The notes: a model not told the origin generated them from the sequence alone. A DNA stretch of 64,000 nucleotides from Propionispora sp. 2/2-37 (GCF_001298735.1 NZ_CYSP01000001.1:285648-349647), one strand, 5' to 3'. Shown: positions 1 through 7,709, numbered from the stretch's first letter. Numbers and translations: made by a program.

Positions 1-1
1 G

Positions 2-490
2 CCTTTTACCGGTAATGCTCCTTTGGTAAGTGGTGAAATTGCTGAAGATATTACCAACTATTTGGCAGTATCCGAACAAACACCTTCCAGTGTAGCGTTG
101 GGTGTATTGGTTCAACCTGACATGACGGTCAGTGCTTCAGGCGGTTTTTTAGTACAGGCACTGCCGGCTGCAGAAGAAAAGAGTCTGCAGATTATTGAAA
201 AGAATTTAGCACGGTTATCTCCGGTTTCTCAGATGATTAGTTCGGGATATTGTGCAGCAGATATCATTAATACTGTTTTTGAAGGATTACCAATAAAACT
301 GTATGATCAACAGCCGGTAAGTTTCCATTGTCCCTGCACGCGCAATAAGGTTCAGGAAGTATTGATAAGTTTGGGAAAAAAAGAGCTAACAGAGTTGGCC
401 GCAGAGGGGAAAGCTGAAATTTGCTGCCATTTCTGTGCCAAAAAGTATTATTTCGACCGTAGTGATCTGGGAAAAATGCTGGCGGAATAA
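2..490 (+). CDS. hslO: Hsp33 redox-regulated chaperone, C-terminal part (5' end outside window)
   Basis: C-terminal ~162 residues of the heat-shock protein 33 holdase, which is activated by oxidation when its zinc centre releases four cysteines. The open frame runs off the left edge and begins with PFTGNAPLVSGEIAEDI, a conserved core segment, so the true start lies upstream. The zinc-binding redox module is visible near the end: a CxC pair (HCPCTR) followed about 30 residues later by a CxxC pair (CHFCAKKYYF), in the order expected for Hsp33. It acts in the cytoplasm on unfolding proteins under oxidative plus heat stress. A hairpin terminator follows directly. Identification is firm; only the N-terminus is missing. 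Confidence 0.96.
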   Translation, partial: PFTGNAPLVSGEIAEDITNYLAVSEQTPSSVALGVLVQPDMTVSASGGFLVQALPAAEEKSLQIIEKNLARLSPVSQMISSGYCAADIINTVFEGLPIKLYDQQPVSFHCPCTRNKVQEVLISLGKKELTELAAEGKAEICCHFCAKKYYFDRSDLGKMLAE

Positions 491-495
491 AAAAG

Positions 496-530
496 AAGGC
501 TATCGAAATCTTAAGCGATAGCCTTTTTCT
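496..530 (+). terminator. Intrinsic terminator after hslO
   Basis: A 10-bp stem (AAGGCTATCG / CGATAGCCTT) with a 10-base loop is followed by a T-rich run. It starts a few bases after the hslO stop codon. Confidence 0.85.
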
Positions 531-614
531 TTAATTTATCAAACAAAAGGTTATATGCGTATGAATAACAACAAACAGTGATCCCATCAACATTAATTTA
601 TATGGAAATGAGAC

Positions 615-640
615 AGCGGATTAACTTGAGTTAACCCGCT
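615..640 (-). terminator. Possible terminator after rpmB
   Basis: Inverted repeat AGCGGATTAACT / AGTTAACCCGCT with a two-base loop and one mismatch, immediately 3' of rpmB on the minus strand. The T-tract on the minus strand is weak, so termination efficiency is uncertain. Confidence 0.5.
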
Positions 641-650
641 TATTTTGAAA

Positions 651-842
651 CTATATCGCACGTTGAATCTTACCGGAACGCAAGCAGCGAGTGCAAGTAT
701 TAACTCGTTTAATTTCACCGTTTACAACGGCTTTAACCCGCTGAATATTCGGTTTCCAGCTGCGTTTTGTTTTTAAATGGGAGTGGCTGACATTAAAACC
801 GCTTTGCTCACCTTTACCACAGACTTCACAAACATTTGCCAT
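651..842 (-). CDS. rpmB: 50S ribosomal protein L28
   Basis: 63-residue large-subunit ribosomal protein, full length for the family. It begins MANVCEVCGKGEQSG and shows the L28 signature (VSHSHLKTKR, then WKPNIQ). Two CxxC pairs (CEVC near the start and CTRC near the end) make this the zinc-binding C+ form of the protein. A Shine-Dalgarno site (GGAGG on the minus strand) lies just upstream of the ATG. It is a single gene between the convergent hslO and the divergent redox protein, as is usual for rpmB in Firmicutes. Confidence 0.97.
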   Translation of the reverse strand: MANVCEVCGKGEQSGFNVSHSHLKTKRSWKPNIQRVKAVVNGEIKRVNTCTRCLRSGKIQRAI

Positions 843-1023
843 CTATAATACACCTCCTCTGATGAAGACACCAGTTCTCAACTAAACATAGATATTTTAA
901 CATATGCTAACTTCATAAGCAAGATATCCTAGTAATTTTATTGGGACTTTATGTTTTACAAGCAGGAATTTCTTGACCCGCTATGGAAATAAGCAAACAA
1001 ATAGGGGATGGGAGGCGCATATT

Positions 1024-1236
1024 TTGTTTACTAAAAATACGCCGATAATTGAGGCACTCCGTTCTCACCCAATGGCGCGGGAAATTTTTGCTTTGCACGG
1101 AATGGGTTGCATAGGCTGCATGGGGTCGAATCAGGAAACGATAGGGAATGGGGCCAAGATGCATAACATTGATGTGGAAGCGCTTCTGAAAGAATTGAAT
1201 GAATTACTGGAAGCCGAAAATAAGCAAAGTGTCTAA
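1024..1236 (+). CDS. DUF1858 redox-disulfide protein
   Basis: Small (70-residue) protein of the DUF1858 / hybrid-cluster-associated disulfide-redox family. The core reads FALHGMGCIGCMGS, with the CxxC pair (CIGC) that defines the domain, followed by a helical tail (IDVEALLKELNELLEAE). The TTG at 1024 is chosen as start because GGAGG lies 8 bases upstream; a longer frame upstream has no comparable site. Members occur alone or fused to redox enzymes in anaerobes; the substrate is unknown. It lies upstream of recG and its 3' end folds into a hairpin. Family assignment is good, function unknown. Confidence 0.85.
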   Translation: MFTKNTPIIEALRSHPMAREIFALHGMGCIGCMGSNQETIGNGAKMHNIDVEALLKELNELLEAENKQSV

Positions 1237-1250
1237 TGATACTTTGCTTA
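1221..1250 (+). terminator. Hairpin spanning the DUF1858 stop codon, upstream of recG
   Basis: TAAGCAAAGT and ACTTTGCTTA form a perfect 10-bp stem around a 10-base loop that contains the TAA stop. TTCTTT follows and the recG ribosome site begins at about 1256, so the hairpin could end most transcripts before recG or protect the message. Confidence 0.6.
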
Positions 1251-1269
1251 TTCTTTCGAGGTGAAATTT

Positions 1270-3321
1270 ATGACAATCTATAAGTCAACCAATGTACAGT
1301 ATCTAAAAGGAGTCGGAAATCAAAAAGCTGCTTGGCTTGCCAATTTAGGAATTTTGACTATACAGGATTTGCTGGAACATTTTCCACGTCGTTACGAAGA
1401 CCGTCGTCAGATAAAGGCTATCAATCAATTAACAAATGGTGAGATGGAAACATTTATTGCCACTATTATCGGCAGCAATGGCAAGAAATCTGCCAGGGGA
1501 GTTAATCTTACTAAAATCATGGTGCGTGATCATACCGGAATTGCTGAATTAATTTTTTTTAATCAGCCCTATTTAAAAACAAAATATAAGCTGGAAGAGC
1601 AAATCATGGTATATGGTAAAATACAAAAGAAAATTCCTTATACACAAGTAGTAAATCCTGAAATGGAAATAATTGGTAACACGGGGTTTTTGGCTTCCGG
1701 AAGTATTTTACCTATCTATTCCTGTAGTGACAACATTAGCCAACGTTGGCTGCGCGGCTTGCTAAAACAGGCGTTAAGCTATCTGAACACTTCGGAAGCA
1801 GAAATTCTTCCTGCAGAGGTTATTAAAGACAATCATTTGATTGGGCATAATGAAGCACTGCTAAACATTCATTTTCCCGCCGACTGGGAAATCTTAAAAA
1901 AATCAAGAGAAAGGCTGGTTTTTGAAGAACTGTATCTCTTACAATGTGGCCTGCTGTACTCAAAGCGCAGGAACAGGGGAAGCCTATCCGGAATTAAGCA
2001 CGCGAGTGACGGGCATTTGGTACGGCAGTTAGAGCAAAATTTGCCATTCTCTCTCACACATGACCAAAGGCAGACACTGCTAGAAGTCAAGGCTGATATG
2101 GAAAACACCGTTGTGATGCAACGAATGGTCCAAGGAGATGTAGGTTCCGGTAAAACGGTAGTGGCGGCTATAGCCTTAGCCAAAACGGTAGAAAACGGCT
2201 ATCAGGGTGCGCTGATGGTGCCAACGGAGATCTTGGCAGAGCAACATTACCGAACCTTATCGGAATTGCTCTCTGTATACGGTGTGCGAATAGCCTTATT
2301 AACCGGAAAGTTATCCAAATATAAACGGCAGCAATTGATCAATGACATTGGCGAAGGAGTCGTGGATATTGTTATCGGTACCCATGCACTGATTCAGGAG
2401 GATGTGTTTTTTAAAGCTCTGGGGCTGGTCATCACCGATGAACAACATCGATTTGGCGTAAGACAACGGGCAAAACTCCAATCCAAGGGAAAAATGCCGG
2501 ATGTACTTGTTATGACAGCAACTCCTATACCTCGAACCATGGCATTGACAGTATATGGCGATTTGGATGTCTCCTCTATTAAGCAACTTCCGCCGGGACG
2601 ATCACCTGTCAAAACATTCGTTCGCGACAGCAGTCGGCGTTCTTTAGTTTATAAGTTCATTATTGATGAAGTTACCAAAGGGCATCAAGCCTATATCGTC
2701 TGCCCTCTCGTTGAAGAATCTGAAAAAATTCAGGCACAATCCGCCGTAAAGCTGTACAGCGAACTAAAACAATCGTTTTTTAGGGATATTTCCTGTGGAT
2801 TAGTACATGGAAAAATGAAAATGACTAACAAAGAAAAAGTGATGGCTGATTTTTATCAACAAAAAATTAAAATTTTAATTTCTACCACGGTAATTGAAGT
2901 GGGGGTAAACGTCCCTAACGCGACAGTTATGGTCATTGAAGGAGCAGATCGGTTTGGCCTGGCACAATTGCATCAATTGCGGGGCCGAATTGGCAGGGGA
3001 AAATATCAGTCTTATTGTATTTTGCTATCCGATAATAAAAATACGGAAAGCCGGGAACGAATGAAGATTATGACACAAATTAGTGATGGTTTCCAGTTGG
3101 CTGAGCAGGACCTAATCATGCGGGGGCCCGGACATTTTTTTGGTGAACAGCAACATGGCCTGCCGGATCTCAAAATTGCCGATATCCTTCAGGATGTAGA
3201 CCTTCTTTTAAAAGCTAGAAAGGCTGCCCAACAGACAGTCAATTCTAAAGATATGGAAAAGATCGTTCCGGTTATTGCTGCTCGTTTTTCCAATCATTTT
3301 GATATAATGCTTCAAAGCTAA
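1270..3321 (+). CDS. recG: ATP-dependent DNA helicase RecG
   Basis: Double-stranded DNA translocase that remodels stalled forks and branched recombination intermediates. The N-terminal wedge (OB) domain spans roughly the first 230 residues (helix-hairpin-helix-like start VQYLKGVGNQKAAWLANLG). Two RecA-like motor domains follow with Walker A GDVGSGKT, the DEQH box (DEQHRFG), TATPIPRT and the C-terminal QLRGRIGRG motif. About 683 residues, normal length. ATG 1270 is preferred over an in-frame GTG at 1261 because the GAGGTG site sits 6-8 bases before the ATG. Convergent with the HipA-like gene; no strong terminator between them. Confidence 0.96.
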   Translation: MTIYKSTNVQYLKGVGNQKAAWLANLGILTIQDLLEHFPRRYEDRRQIKAINQLTNGEMETFIATIIGSNGKKSARGVNLTKIMVRDHTGIAELIFFNQPYLKTKYKLEEQIMVYGKIQKKIPYTQVVNPEMEIIGNTGFLASGSILPIYSCSDNISQRWLRGLLKQALSYLNTSEAEILPAEVIKDNHLIGHNEALLNIHFPADWEILKKSRERLVFEELYLLQCGLLYSKRRNRGSLSGIKHASDGHLVRQLEQNLPFSLTHDQRQTLLEVKADMENTVVMQRMVQGDVGSGKTVVAAIALAKTVENGYQGALMVPTEILAEQHYRTLSELLSVYGVRIALLTGKLSKYKRQQLINDIGEGVVDIVIGTHALIQEDVFFKALGLVITDEQHRFGVRQRAKLQSKGKMPDVLVMTATPIPRTMALTVYGDLDVSSIKQLPPGRSPVKTFVRDSSRRSLVYKFIIDEVTKGHQAYIVCPLVEESEKIQAQSAVKLYSELKQSFFRDISCGLVHGKMKMTNKEKVMADFYQQKIKILISTTVIEVGVNVPNATVMVIEGADRFGLAQLHQLRGRIGRGKYQSYCILLSDNKNTESRERMKIMTQISDGFQLAEQDLIMRGPGHFFGEQQHGLPDLKIADILQDVDLLLKARKAAQQTVNSKDMEKIVPVIAARFSNHFDIMLQS

Positions 3322-3415
3322 AAAAAAACGGCTTATACCGCCGAATTATGGGAGAGGAGAAAATTTACATTATTATTTTTGCCTGTTTTTCCCTCCGCTA
3401 TGCAAAAAAGGTATT

Positions 3416-4234
3416 TTATTTTCTAATATGAGTAACGGTTTTTATTAACCGTTGCTTTCTTTCGGAACTTTTTGGAATATACTTGCATATTTTAAAAAAA
3501 ATTTTATCCGCCATACCCTTGCGTGTCCGAATATATTCTTCAAGTATTACAGATTCTTCTTTATTGTTCCACCATTCGTCGGGAACACTCTGCATTATTT
3601 TCTTTATTTGAGTATCATCAATGGCTTTGAATTTTTCCAGATATGGAATAAAATCATTTGGTGAAATATAACTAGTTAATAATAATCCAAATAAACGGTA
3701 ATAGTATACTTTAACAATTTCTGACAGATCCATGACGGATTTATTGGTCCATCGCCCGGAACGGAATAAGTGAGAATTGTCAATAGCATATATTTTATAT
3801 CCGGTATGTTGCGGGCTGACAATAAGATTTTTTCTGTTGTTCGTTCTGTCCGCATTGTGAAAAATATGATCAAATAAAATTACACCGGCAAGTTCCGGCA
3901 GGTTTTCTGATTTAGAGAGATGGTGTTTCTCCAAATAGGCTGTATTTGCAATATAACGGGAAGCAAAATTTACACTGGGCACGAGCCCTGTTGCCTTTAA
4001 ATGGGGATATTTATTTAAAAAAGATTCTTCTATTTTTATGAGCTGGCTGTGGGGAAAACAAAGGTTTAGTAATTTTCCGATCTGGGCTGCAATTAGTTCA
4101 CTAATTAATACTTTCGTCCCATAGCGGTTGTTTTGCATTTTAACAACATAAACCTGATCGTCACTGGCACAAAAAAAATGAGGTGAAGTGGCACCTACAC
4201 CGACACTGCCCAGATATTCAGTAGCGAAAATCAT
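3416..4234 (-). CDS. HipA-like kinase-fold protein
   Basis: About 272 residues resembling the compact HipA-like (HipA_2 type) kinase-fold proteins of Bacilli and Clostridia, not the classical HipA toxin. Visible kinase signatures are a catalytic loop HNADRTNNRKNLIV (Asp and Asn positioned as in HipA HxDxxxxN) and a metal-binding DNSHLF corresponding to DFG. An N-terminal VYVVKMQNN supplies a candidate ATP-anchoring Lys. The ATG at 4234 is chosen because GGAGGT precedes it by about 6 bases; a longer frame upstream would overlap a hairpin. No HipB-like DNA-binding partner is adjacent, so toxin-antitoxin function is not supported. It follows the Sm-like gene on the same strand. Substrate unknown. 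Confidence 0.7.
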   Translation of the reverse strand: MIFATEYLGSVGVGATSPHFFCASDDQVYVVKMQNNRYGTKVLISELIAAQIGKLLNLCFPHSQLIKIEESFLNKYPHLKATGLVPSVNFASRYIANTAYLEKHHLSKSENLPELAGVILFDHIFHNADRTNNRKNLIVSPQHTGYKIYAIDNSHLFRSGRWTNKSVMDLSEIVKVYYYRLFGLLLTSYISPNDFIPYLEKFKAIDDTQIKKIMQSVPDEWWNNKEESVILEEYIRTRKGMADKIFFKICKYIPKSSERKQRLIKTVTHIRK

Positions 4235-4256
4235 CTTGTAACCTCCAGGATCAAAG

Positions 4257-4292
4257 CTAACGGCCCGGTTGGCAGTTAACACCGAGCCGTTA
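4257..4292 (-). terminator. Hairpin between Sm-like gene and HipA-like gene
   Basis: CTAACGGCCCGG and CCGAGCCGTTAG pair over 12 positions with one mismatch around a ~13-base loop. It lies between two minus-strand genes and may terminate or attenuate transcription into the kinase gene; the T-tract is poor. Confidence 0.45.
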
Positions 4293-4345
4293 GTTTGTTA
4301 GTCTGATTATTGCCGGCTGCACGGATTTGAAATGAAAATGAACGG

Positions 4346-4918
4346 TTAACAACAAGATACCGTTGCTACTGAAGTCAACCCTTCGAGGTTAACAACAACT
4401 GATCTGATATCGTGTTCACAAATTGCATCATTAGATCCCGGTACAAAGATTTTATCAACTGTTAAAACGGCTAAGCAATCATCAACGGCCCCTAATATTC
4501 CCTGGAATAAAAATCCGCCTAGGGTAGTAATGGCAACGTTGTCACCAATCATGCGTTCCAACCTGCAAATAAGTTCTTTGCTCTGCAGACGCTCCTGAGA
4601 GTCTCTTGGAATAGTAACTGAAGTTACAGAATTTAAAAAAGGATCCTTGACAATACCGGTTCCTTTGCCAATTATCGACCATAAATCTAAACGTAAAAAC
4701 GACACATCCCTTACTTCTCCGCCAGGGGTGAGAATTTCGACTTCAGGTGTTGCCGCTTCAATTGCCGGAGTTAAAATAGCAATTCGACATTCTTCTATCG
4801 CTTGTAAGTTACCGAAGTAGGTAAAACCATCAACGCCAAATAATAAAACATCGGTATTAAGTTCACGTTCCAGCTCGCGAATCAGTGCTGGATTACGGAT
4901 TTCATGAAACAATCCCAT
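4346..4918 (-). CDS. Uncharacterised protein with duplicated Sm-like halves
   Basis: 190 residues, not matched to a named protein. The chain looks internally duplicated. About residues 10-50 (LIRELERELNTDVLLFGVDG, then FTYFGNLQAIEECRIAILTP) resemble about 113-153 (LICRLERMIGDNVAITTLGG, then FLFQGILGAVDDCLAVLTV). Each half has the beta-strand pattern of an Sm-like or DUF2642-type barrel (V-x-hydrophobic, G-G, G-x-L, D/E-x-C, hydrophobic strand). No signal peptide or membrane helix is seen, and the protein ends in CC. GGGGAGG precedes the ATG. It sits upstream of the HipA-like gene on the same strand. Role unknown; the Sm-like reading is inference from pattern only. Confidence 0.6.
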   Translation of the reverse strand: MGLFHEIRNPALIRELERELNTDVLLFGVDGFTYFGNLQAIEECRIAILTPAIEAATPEVEILTPGGEVRDVSFLRLDLWSIIGKGTGIVKDPFLNSVTSVTIPRDSQERLQSKELICRLERMIGDNVAITTLGGFLFQGILGAVDDCLAVLTVDKIFVPGSNDAICEHDIRSVVVNLEGLTSVATVSCC

Positions 4919-5090
4919 AGATAGCGTACCTCCCCATATTCATAAATAATAAGCTGTTACTATAATTTATGAATACGTCCTCAGGAATGTTACCCTTATC
5001 ATTCCCCTTTGCGAATTGCCGAAGAAAAACAAGGTACTGCAGGTATCTGAGTATTTATGCCGAATTAAAGTTGAGAGGAGGAGGGATACC

Positions 5091-5276
5091 ATGCCAGTTG
5101 TTCAAATTGATATGGCCGAAGGCCGAACCACTGAACAAAAACGTGAACTTGCCAAAAAAGTCACCGTAGCAATTGCTGAGACGGCCAAATGCCCGCCGGA
5201 AGCAATCACCATTGTCATTAGAGAGTCTGCCAAACAGCATATTGCTAAAGCCGGCATACTAATGTCGGATATGTGA
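5091..5276 (+). CDS. 4-oxalocrotonate tautomerase family protein
   Basis: 61-residue member of the tautomerase superfamily, whose short members form hexamers using the N-terminal proline as catalytic base. After Met removal the chain begins Pro-Val-Val-Gln-Ile-Asp, giving the needed Pro1, and residues such as GRTTEQKRELAKKVT and ITIVIRE match the family. The ATG at 5091 is chosen because a strong AGAGGAGGAGG site precedes it and because it exposes Pro1; an in-frame upstream extension lacks both. Substrate unknown; no catechol pathway genes are nearby. The gene ends inside a 27-bp inverted repeat shared with fixX. Confidence 0.88.
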   Translation: MPVVQIDMAEGRTTEQKRELAKKVTVAIAETAKCPPEAITIVIRESAKQHIAKAGILMSDM

Positions 5277-5328
5277 ACAAATAGTCCAAGTACAGACAAC
5301 CGTACTTGGACTATTTGTTCACATATCC
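5267..5328. terminator. 27-bp perfect inverted repeat shared by two convergent gene ends
   Basis: The arms 5267-5293 and 5302-5328 are exact reverse complements with an 8-base loop. The left arm contains the stop codon of the tautomerase and the right arm contains the stop and last five codons of fixX on the other strand. It is likely a bidirectional terminator for the convergent pair. Confidence 0.8.
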
Positions 5329-5625
5329 CTCAGTACCTTCGGTAAAGCTGACACCATAGCCTCCAGACGGATAAGAAAACTTAATATTTCCCAGGGGGCA
5401 GACAAGGCGGCAGGCACCGCATTCTATGCATTGTTTATAGAAGACGGATATGGATTTAGGTTTTGTGCCATCCCAGACAAATACTTGGGCCGGGCATATG
5501 GATAAACATTCGTTATTTTTACAGTTGGTGTCACATAATTCCGGCTTTTTTATCACAACATGCTGTCTATATTGATCAGGCTTGCAATGTATCAATTTGA
5601 TTTTTTCAGATACATCATGCAGCAT
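5311..5625 (-). CDS. fixX: FixX-like ferredoxin
   Basis: 104-residue ferredoxin-like subunit that passes electrons between electron-transfer flavoprotein and FixC-type quinone reductase. The second half holds a classical 4Fe-4S pattern, CIECGACRLVCP (CxxCxxCxxxCP). The first half has a looser Cys-rich stretch (CDTNCKNNECLSICPAQ) as in FixX proteins. Its ATG overlaps the TGA of fixC (ATGA), so the two are translationally coupled. FixA/FixB (ETF) are not next to it, unlike the common fixABCX order. The last codons lie inside the inverted repeat shared with the tautomerase gene. Confidence 0.9.
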   Translation of the reverse strand: MLHDVSEKIKLIHCKPDQYRQHVVIKKPELCDTNCKNNECLSICPAQVFVWDGTKPKSISVFYKQCIECGACRLVCPLGNIKFSYPSGGYGVSFTEGTEGYVNK

Positions 5626-6983
5626 CAGCGAATCACCTTAATTGTTTTCCAAATATCACGCAGTAATTTAGAGATGGATTGCATGCTTATTAATTTTTTA
5701 AAAATATAAATCCGTTTTGCCTTTTTGGGCATAGTGTAAACTTTGGCCGATAAATAAGCTGCTTCATTAATCATTTTGCTATATAAATTAAAATAGTAGG
5801 GGATTTCTCTTTCAAATGCAGCAATTTTACTGTTGGCCTTCATATCTTCCAATACAAAGCTTTCCTGGAGTAAAGTTTTATAAAGAGATAATTTCTTTTG
5901 AGAAAAGTCACGGCTCTTCTTGGCGGCGATAGCTGCCTGAGCGGCAAAAAATCCGGACCACATGGCAAGGTTGAATCCATGTGTTCCATTTACCAGGGCG
6001 GCTGCATCACCAACGATCAATAAACCTGGATATACCAGCTCGGGAATGGCGTAATAACCACCCTCCGGGATCATTTGACTGCCGTATTCAACCAGCTTAC
6101 CGTCTGACCAATACGGTTCGAGCAGTGGATGTTTTTTTACGCGCTCCAACAAACTGTTAGGATTAATTCCGGACTGAGAAAAATGCCGAAGTGACATACC
6201 CACATTGATATTAATACTGTCTGTAAAGGTATGTATAGATGCGGTACCGTTAAAACCGGCTGTAGGATAACCAATAATACCAATGACGCTGCCGCAGCCT
6301 GAAGGTAAATTGAATCGCGTTTCGATAGCTTCCGGAGAAAGGGCGATGGTTTCTTTTACATACAGTGATAAATTTTGTGAGTTTACTTTGGTTATAAGTC
6401 CAGAACTCTCTGCGATGAGAGAGTTAGCTCCATCGGCCAGAATTATCAGGTCGGCTGAAAAAGATGTGTTTTGAGGAGGAGATACCGTTACTCCCACAGC
6501 CTGTGTTTGTTCAAAAATAACATTTTGGACATTATGGTTAAACAATAGCGTAGCTCCAGCCGCAACAGCTTTATCTGTAAGCCATTTATAAAGATGGGGG
6601 CGTTTCACTGTGAACCGGTTATAAGGTGAGGATAGAAATCTCATACTATTATAACGGATTGCAAACAGAGAATCTTCGGTCATCAGCCAATAAGCCTGAT
6701 CGGTTACGATTCTTTCAACCGTCAGTTCATCCCAGAAATTGGGGAATAGTCTATGTGTATGTTCCGCGATTAACGCTGCGCCACCACAACTTTTGGCACC
6801 GGGATATTGTCCCCGTTCCAGTAAAAGTACACTTAATCCTTCCCGTGCAAGGAAATAAGCGGCGGTTGAGCCGGCTGGTCCTGCACCGGCAATGATAACG
6901 TCATACTTACCCGGTTGCATTGCCTGACTGCGCCGGTAAAATAATTTGAGAGGTTTTTTGTTCTGGCGGACGGTTGATTTCAT
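5625..6983 (-). CDS. fixC: FixC-like FAD-dependent oxidoreductase (ETF:quinone oxidoreductase family)
   Basis: About 452 residues. The FAD-binding dinucleotide fold is clear near the N-terminus (YDVIIAGAGPAGSTAAYFLA then ERG), followed by a GG-reductase/FixC substrate region and the second FAD motif (LLIVGDAAALVNGTHGFNLA). FixC takes electrons from reduced ETF, with FixX, and delivers them to quinone or takes part in flavin bifurcation. Start choice is uncertain: ATG 6983 follows GGGTGA, a GTG lies at 6992, and a downstream ATG just before the GKYDVII motif would also give a normal N-terminus. Ends in ATGA overlap with fixX. The partner ETF must be encoded elsewhere. Confidence 0.85.
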   Translation of the reverse strand: MKSTVRQNKKPLKLFYRRSQAMQPGKYDVIIAGAGPAGSTAAYFLAREGLSVLLLERGQYPGAKSCGGAALIAEHTHRLFPNFWDELTVERIVTDQAYWLMTEDSLFAIRYNSMRFLSSPYNRFTVKRPHLYKWLTDKAVAAGATLLFNHNVQNVIFEQTQAVGVTVSPPQNTSFSADLIILADGANSLIAESSGLITKVNSQNLSLYVKETIALSPEAIETRFNLPSGCGSVIGIIGYPTAGFNGTASIHTFTDSININVGMSLRHFSQSGINPNSLLERVKKHPLLEPYWSDGKLVEYGSQMIPEGGYYAIPELVYPGLLIVGDAAALVNGTHGFNLAMWSGFFAAQAAIAAKKSRDFSQKKLSLYKTLLQESFVLEDMKANSKIAAFEREIPYYFNLYSKMINEAAYLSAKVYTMPKKAKRIYIFKKLISMQSISKLLRDIWKTIKVIR

Positions 6984-7131
6984 TAAAGTCACCCGGGGTT
7001 AGTGTTTGCATGTAAAGGCAGGATCATTCCAGTCAAATACCGCCAATTATATCATAAATGATGATAACGAAGGATAAAACAGTATTGTTTACATAACTAA
7101 AAATAATCCGATGGGACAAAGTTTTAATGAC

Positions 7132-7160
7132 TTGCAATAAAAGGTGTTCTGTTGTAGTAT
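7132..7160 (+). promoter_or_regulatory. Sigma-A-type promoter for the riboswitch transcript
   Basis: TTGCAA (7132-7137) and TAGTAT (7155-7160) are separated by exactly 17 bases and placed so that transcription would start about 7167, right at the 5' edge of the riboswitch aptamer. Confidence 0.7.
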
Positions 7161-7167
7161 ATAGTCC

Positions 7168-7275
7168 AAGCCGAATTTCCATGGAAAACGGGGAACCCAA
7201 TTTATCAGGGGTGAATCCGCGTATGCGGTAGGGATTATACCTTTGACCGAACCCGACAGCTAACCTCGTAGGCTT
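7168..7275 (+). ncRNA. Cyclic di-AMP riboswitch (ydaO/yuaA leader)
   Basis: The leader matches the ydaO-yuaA aptamer consensus by eye: AACGGGGAACCCAA, then AGGGGTGAATCC, TAGGG, ACCTTTGACCGAACCCGA and CAGCTAACCTCGTAGGC in the right order. The closing helix pairs AAGCC (7168-7172) with GGCTT (7271-7275). The class binds c-di-AMP and usually turns off cell-wall hydrolase and ion transport genes. The Shine-Dalgarno AAAGGGG begins only about five bases after the aptamer and no separate terminator hairpin is visible, so control of translation initiation seems more likely than attenuation. Confidence 0.92.
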
Positions 7276-7293
7276 TAGAAAGGGGTGTTCTTC

Positions 7294-7701
7294 ATGAAAT
7301 TTGTCAAGAATTTTATGTTATGGAGTGCCGTGATTGTCATGTTAATCACCAGTTTTGCTGTTCCGGCAGTATCAGCCAAACCTAGTAAGGACTTGAGTTA
7401 CAGTAAAAAGTTAAATATAAAAGCAACCGCTTATGCACCGGGGCCGCATGATAATGGAAAATGGGGCGATTTAACTCATATAGGGACAAAAGTAAGACCG
7501 GGAATTATTGCGGTTGATCCGAAGGTAATTCCACTGGGTTCAAAAGTATATATCGAATTTGAAGACGGACGCGGATCCTATGCCGTCGCGGAAGATACCG
7601 GAGGTGCAATTAAGGGCAACCGTATTGATATTGCTATGTGGACAGTAGCGGAAGCTTATGATTTTGGTATCCAGGATGTAAAGGTATATGTTTTGGATTA
7701 A
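7294..7701 (+). CDS. Secreted 3D-domain protein (putative cell-wall lytic enzyme)
   Basis: 135 residues. It has a signal peptide (KFVKNFMLW, hydrophobic core, cleavage near VSA-KP) and one 3D domain, named for three conserved aspartates, related to the lytic transglycosylase fold of MltA and RpfB/YabE proteins. Visible: TAYAPGPHDNG, IAVDPKVIPLGSKVYI and DTGGAIKGNRIDIAM, which carries the catalytic-type Asp residues. ATG 7294 has AAAGGGG 8 bases upstream; a GTG at 7285 is within that site. It lies directly behind a c-di-AMP riboswitch, consistent with control of a peptidoglycan hydrolase by this second messenger. It lacks LysM or G5 anchors found in longer relatives. Confidence 0.88.
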   Translation: MKFVKNFMLWSAVIVMLITSFAVPAVSAKPSKDLSYSKKLNIKATAYAPGPHDNGKWGDLTHIGTKVRPGIIAVDPKVIPLGSKVYIEFEDGRGSYAVAEDTGGAIKGNRIDIAMWTVAEAYDFGIQDVKVYVLD

Positions 7702-7709
7702 CTATGATG

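Noticed and set aside
3416..4234. HipBA toxin-antitoxin module
   Set aside because: No HipB-type helix-turn-helix gene is adjacent and the kinase-fold protein is shorter than HipA.
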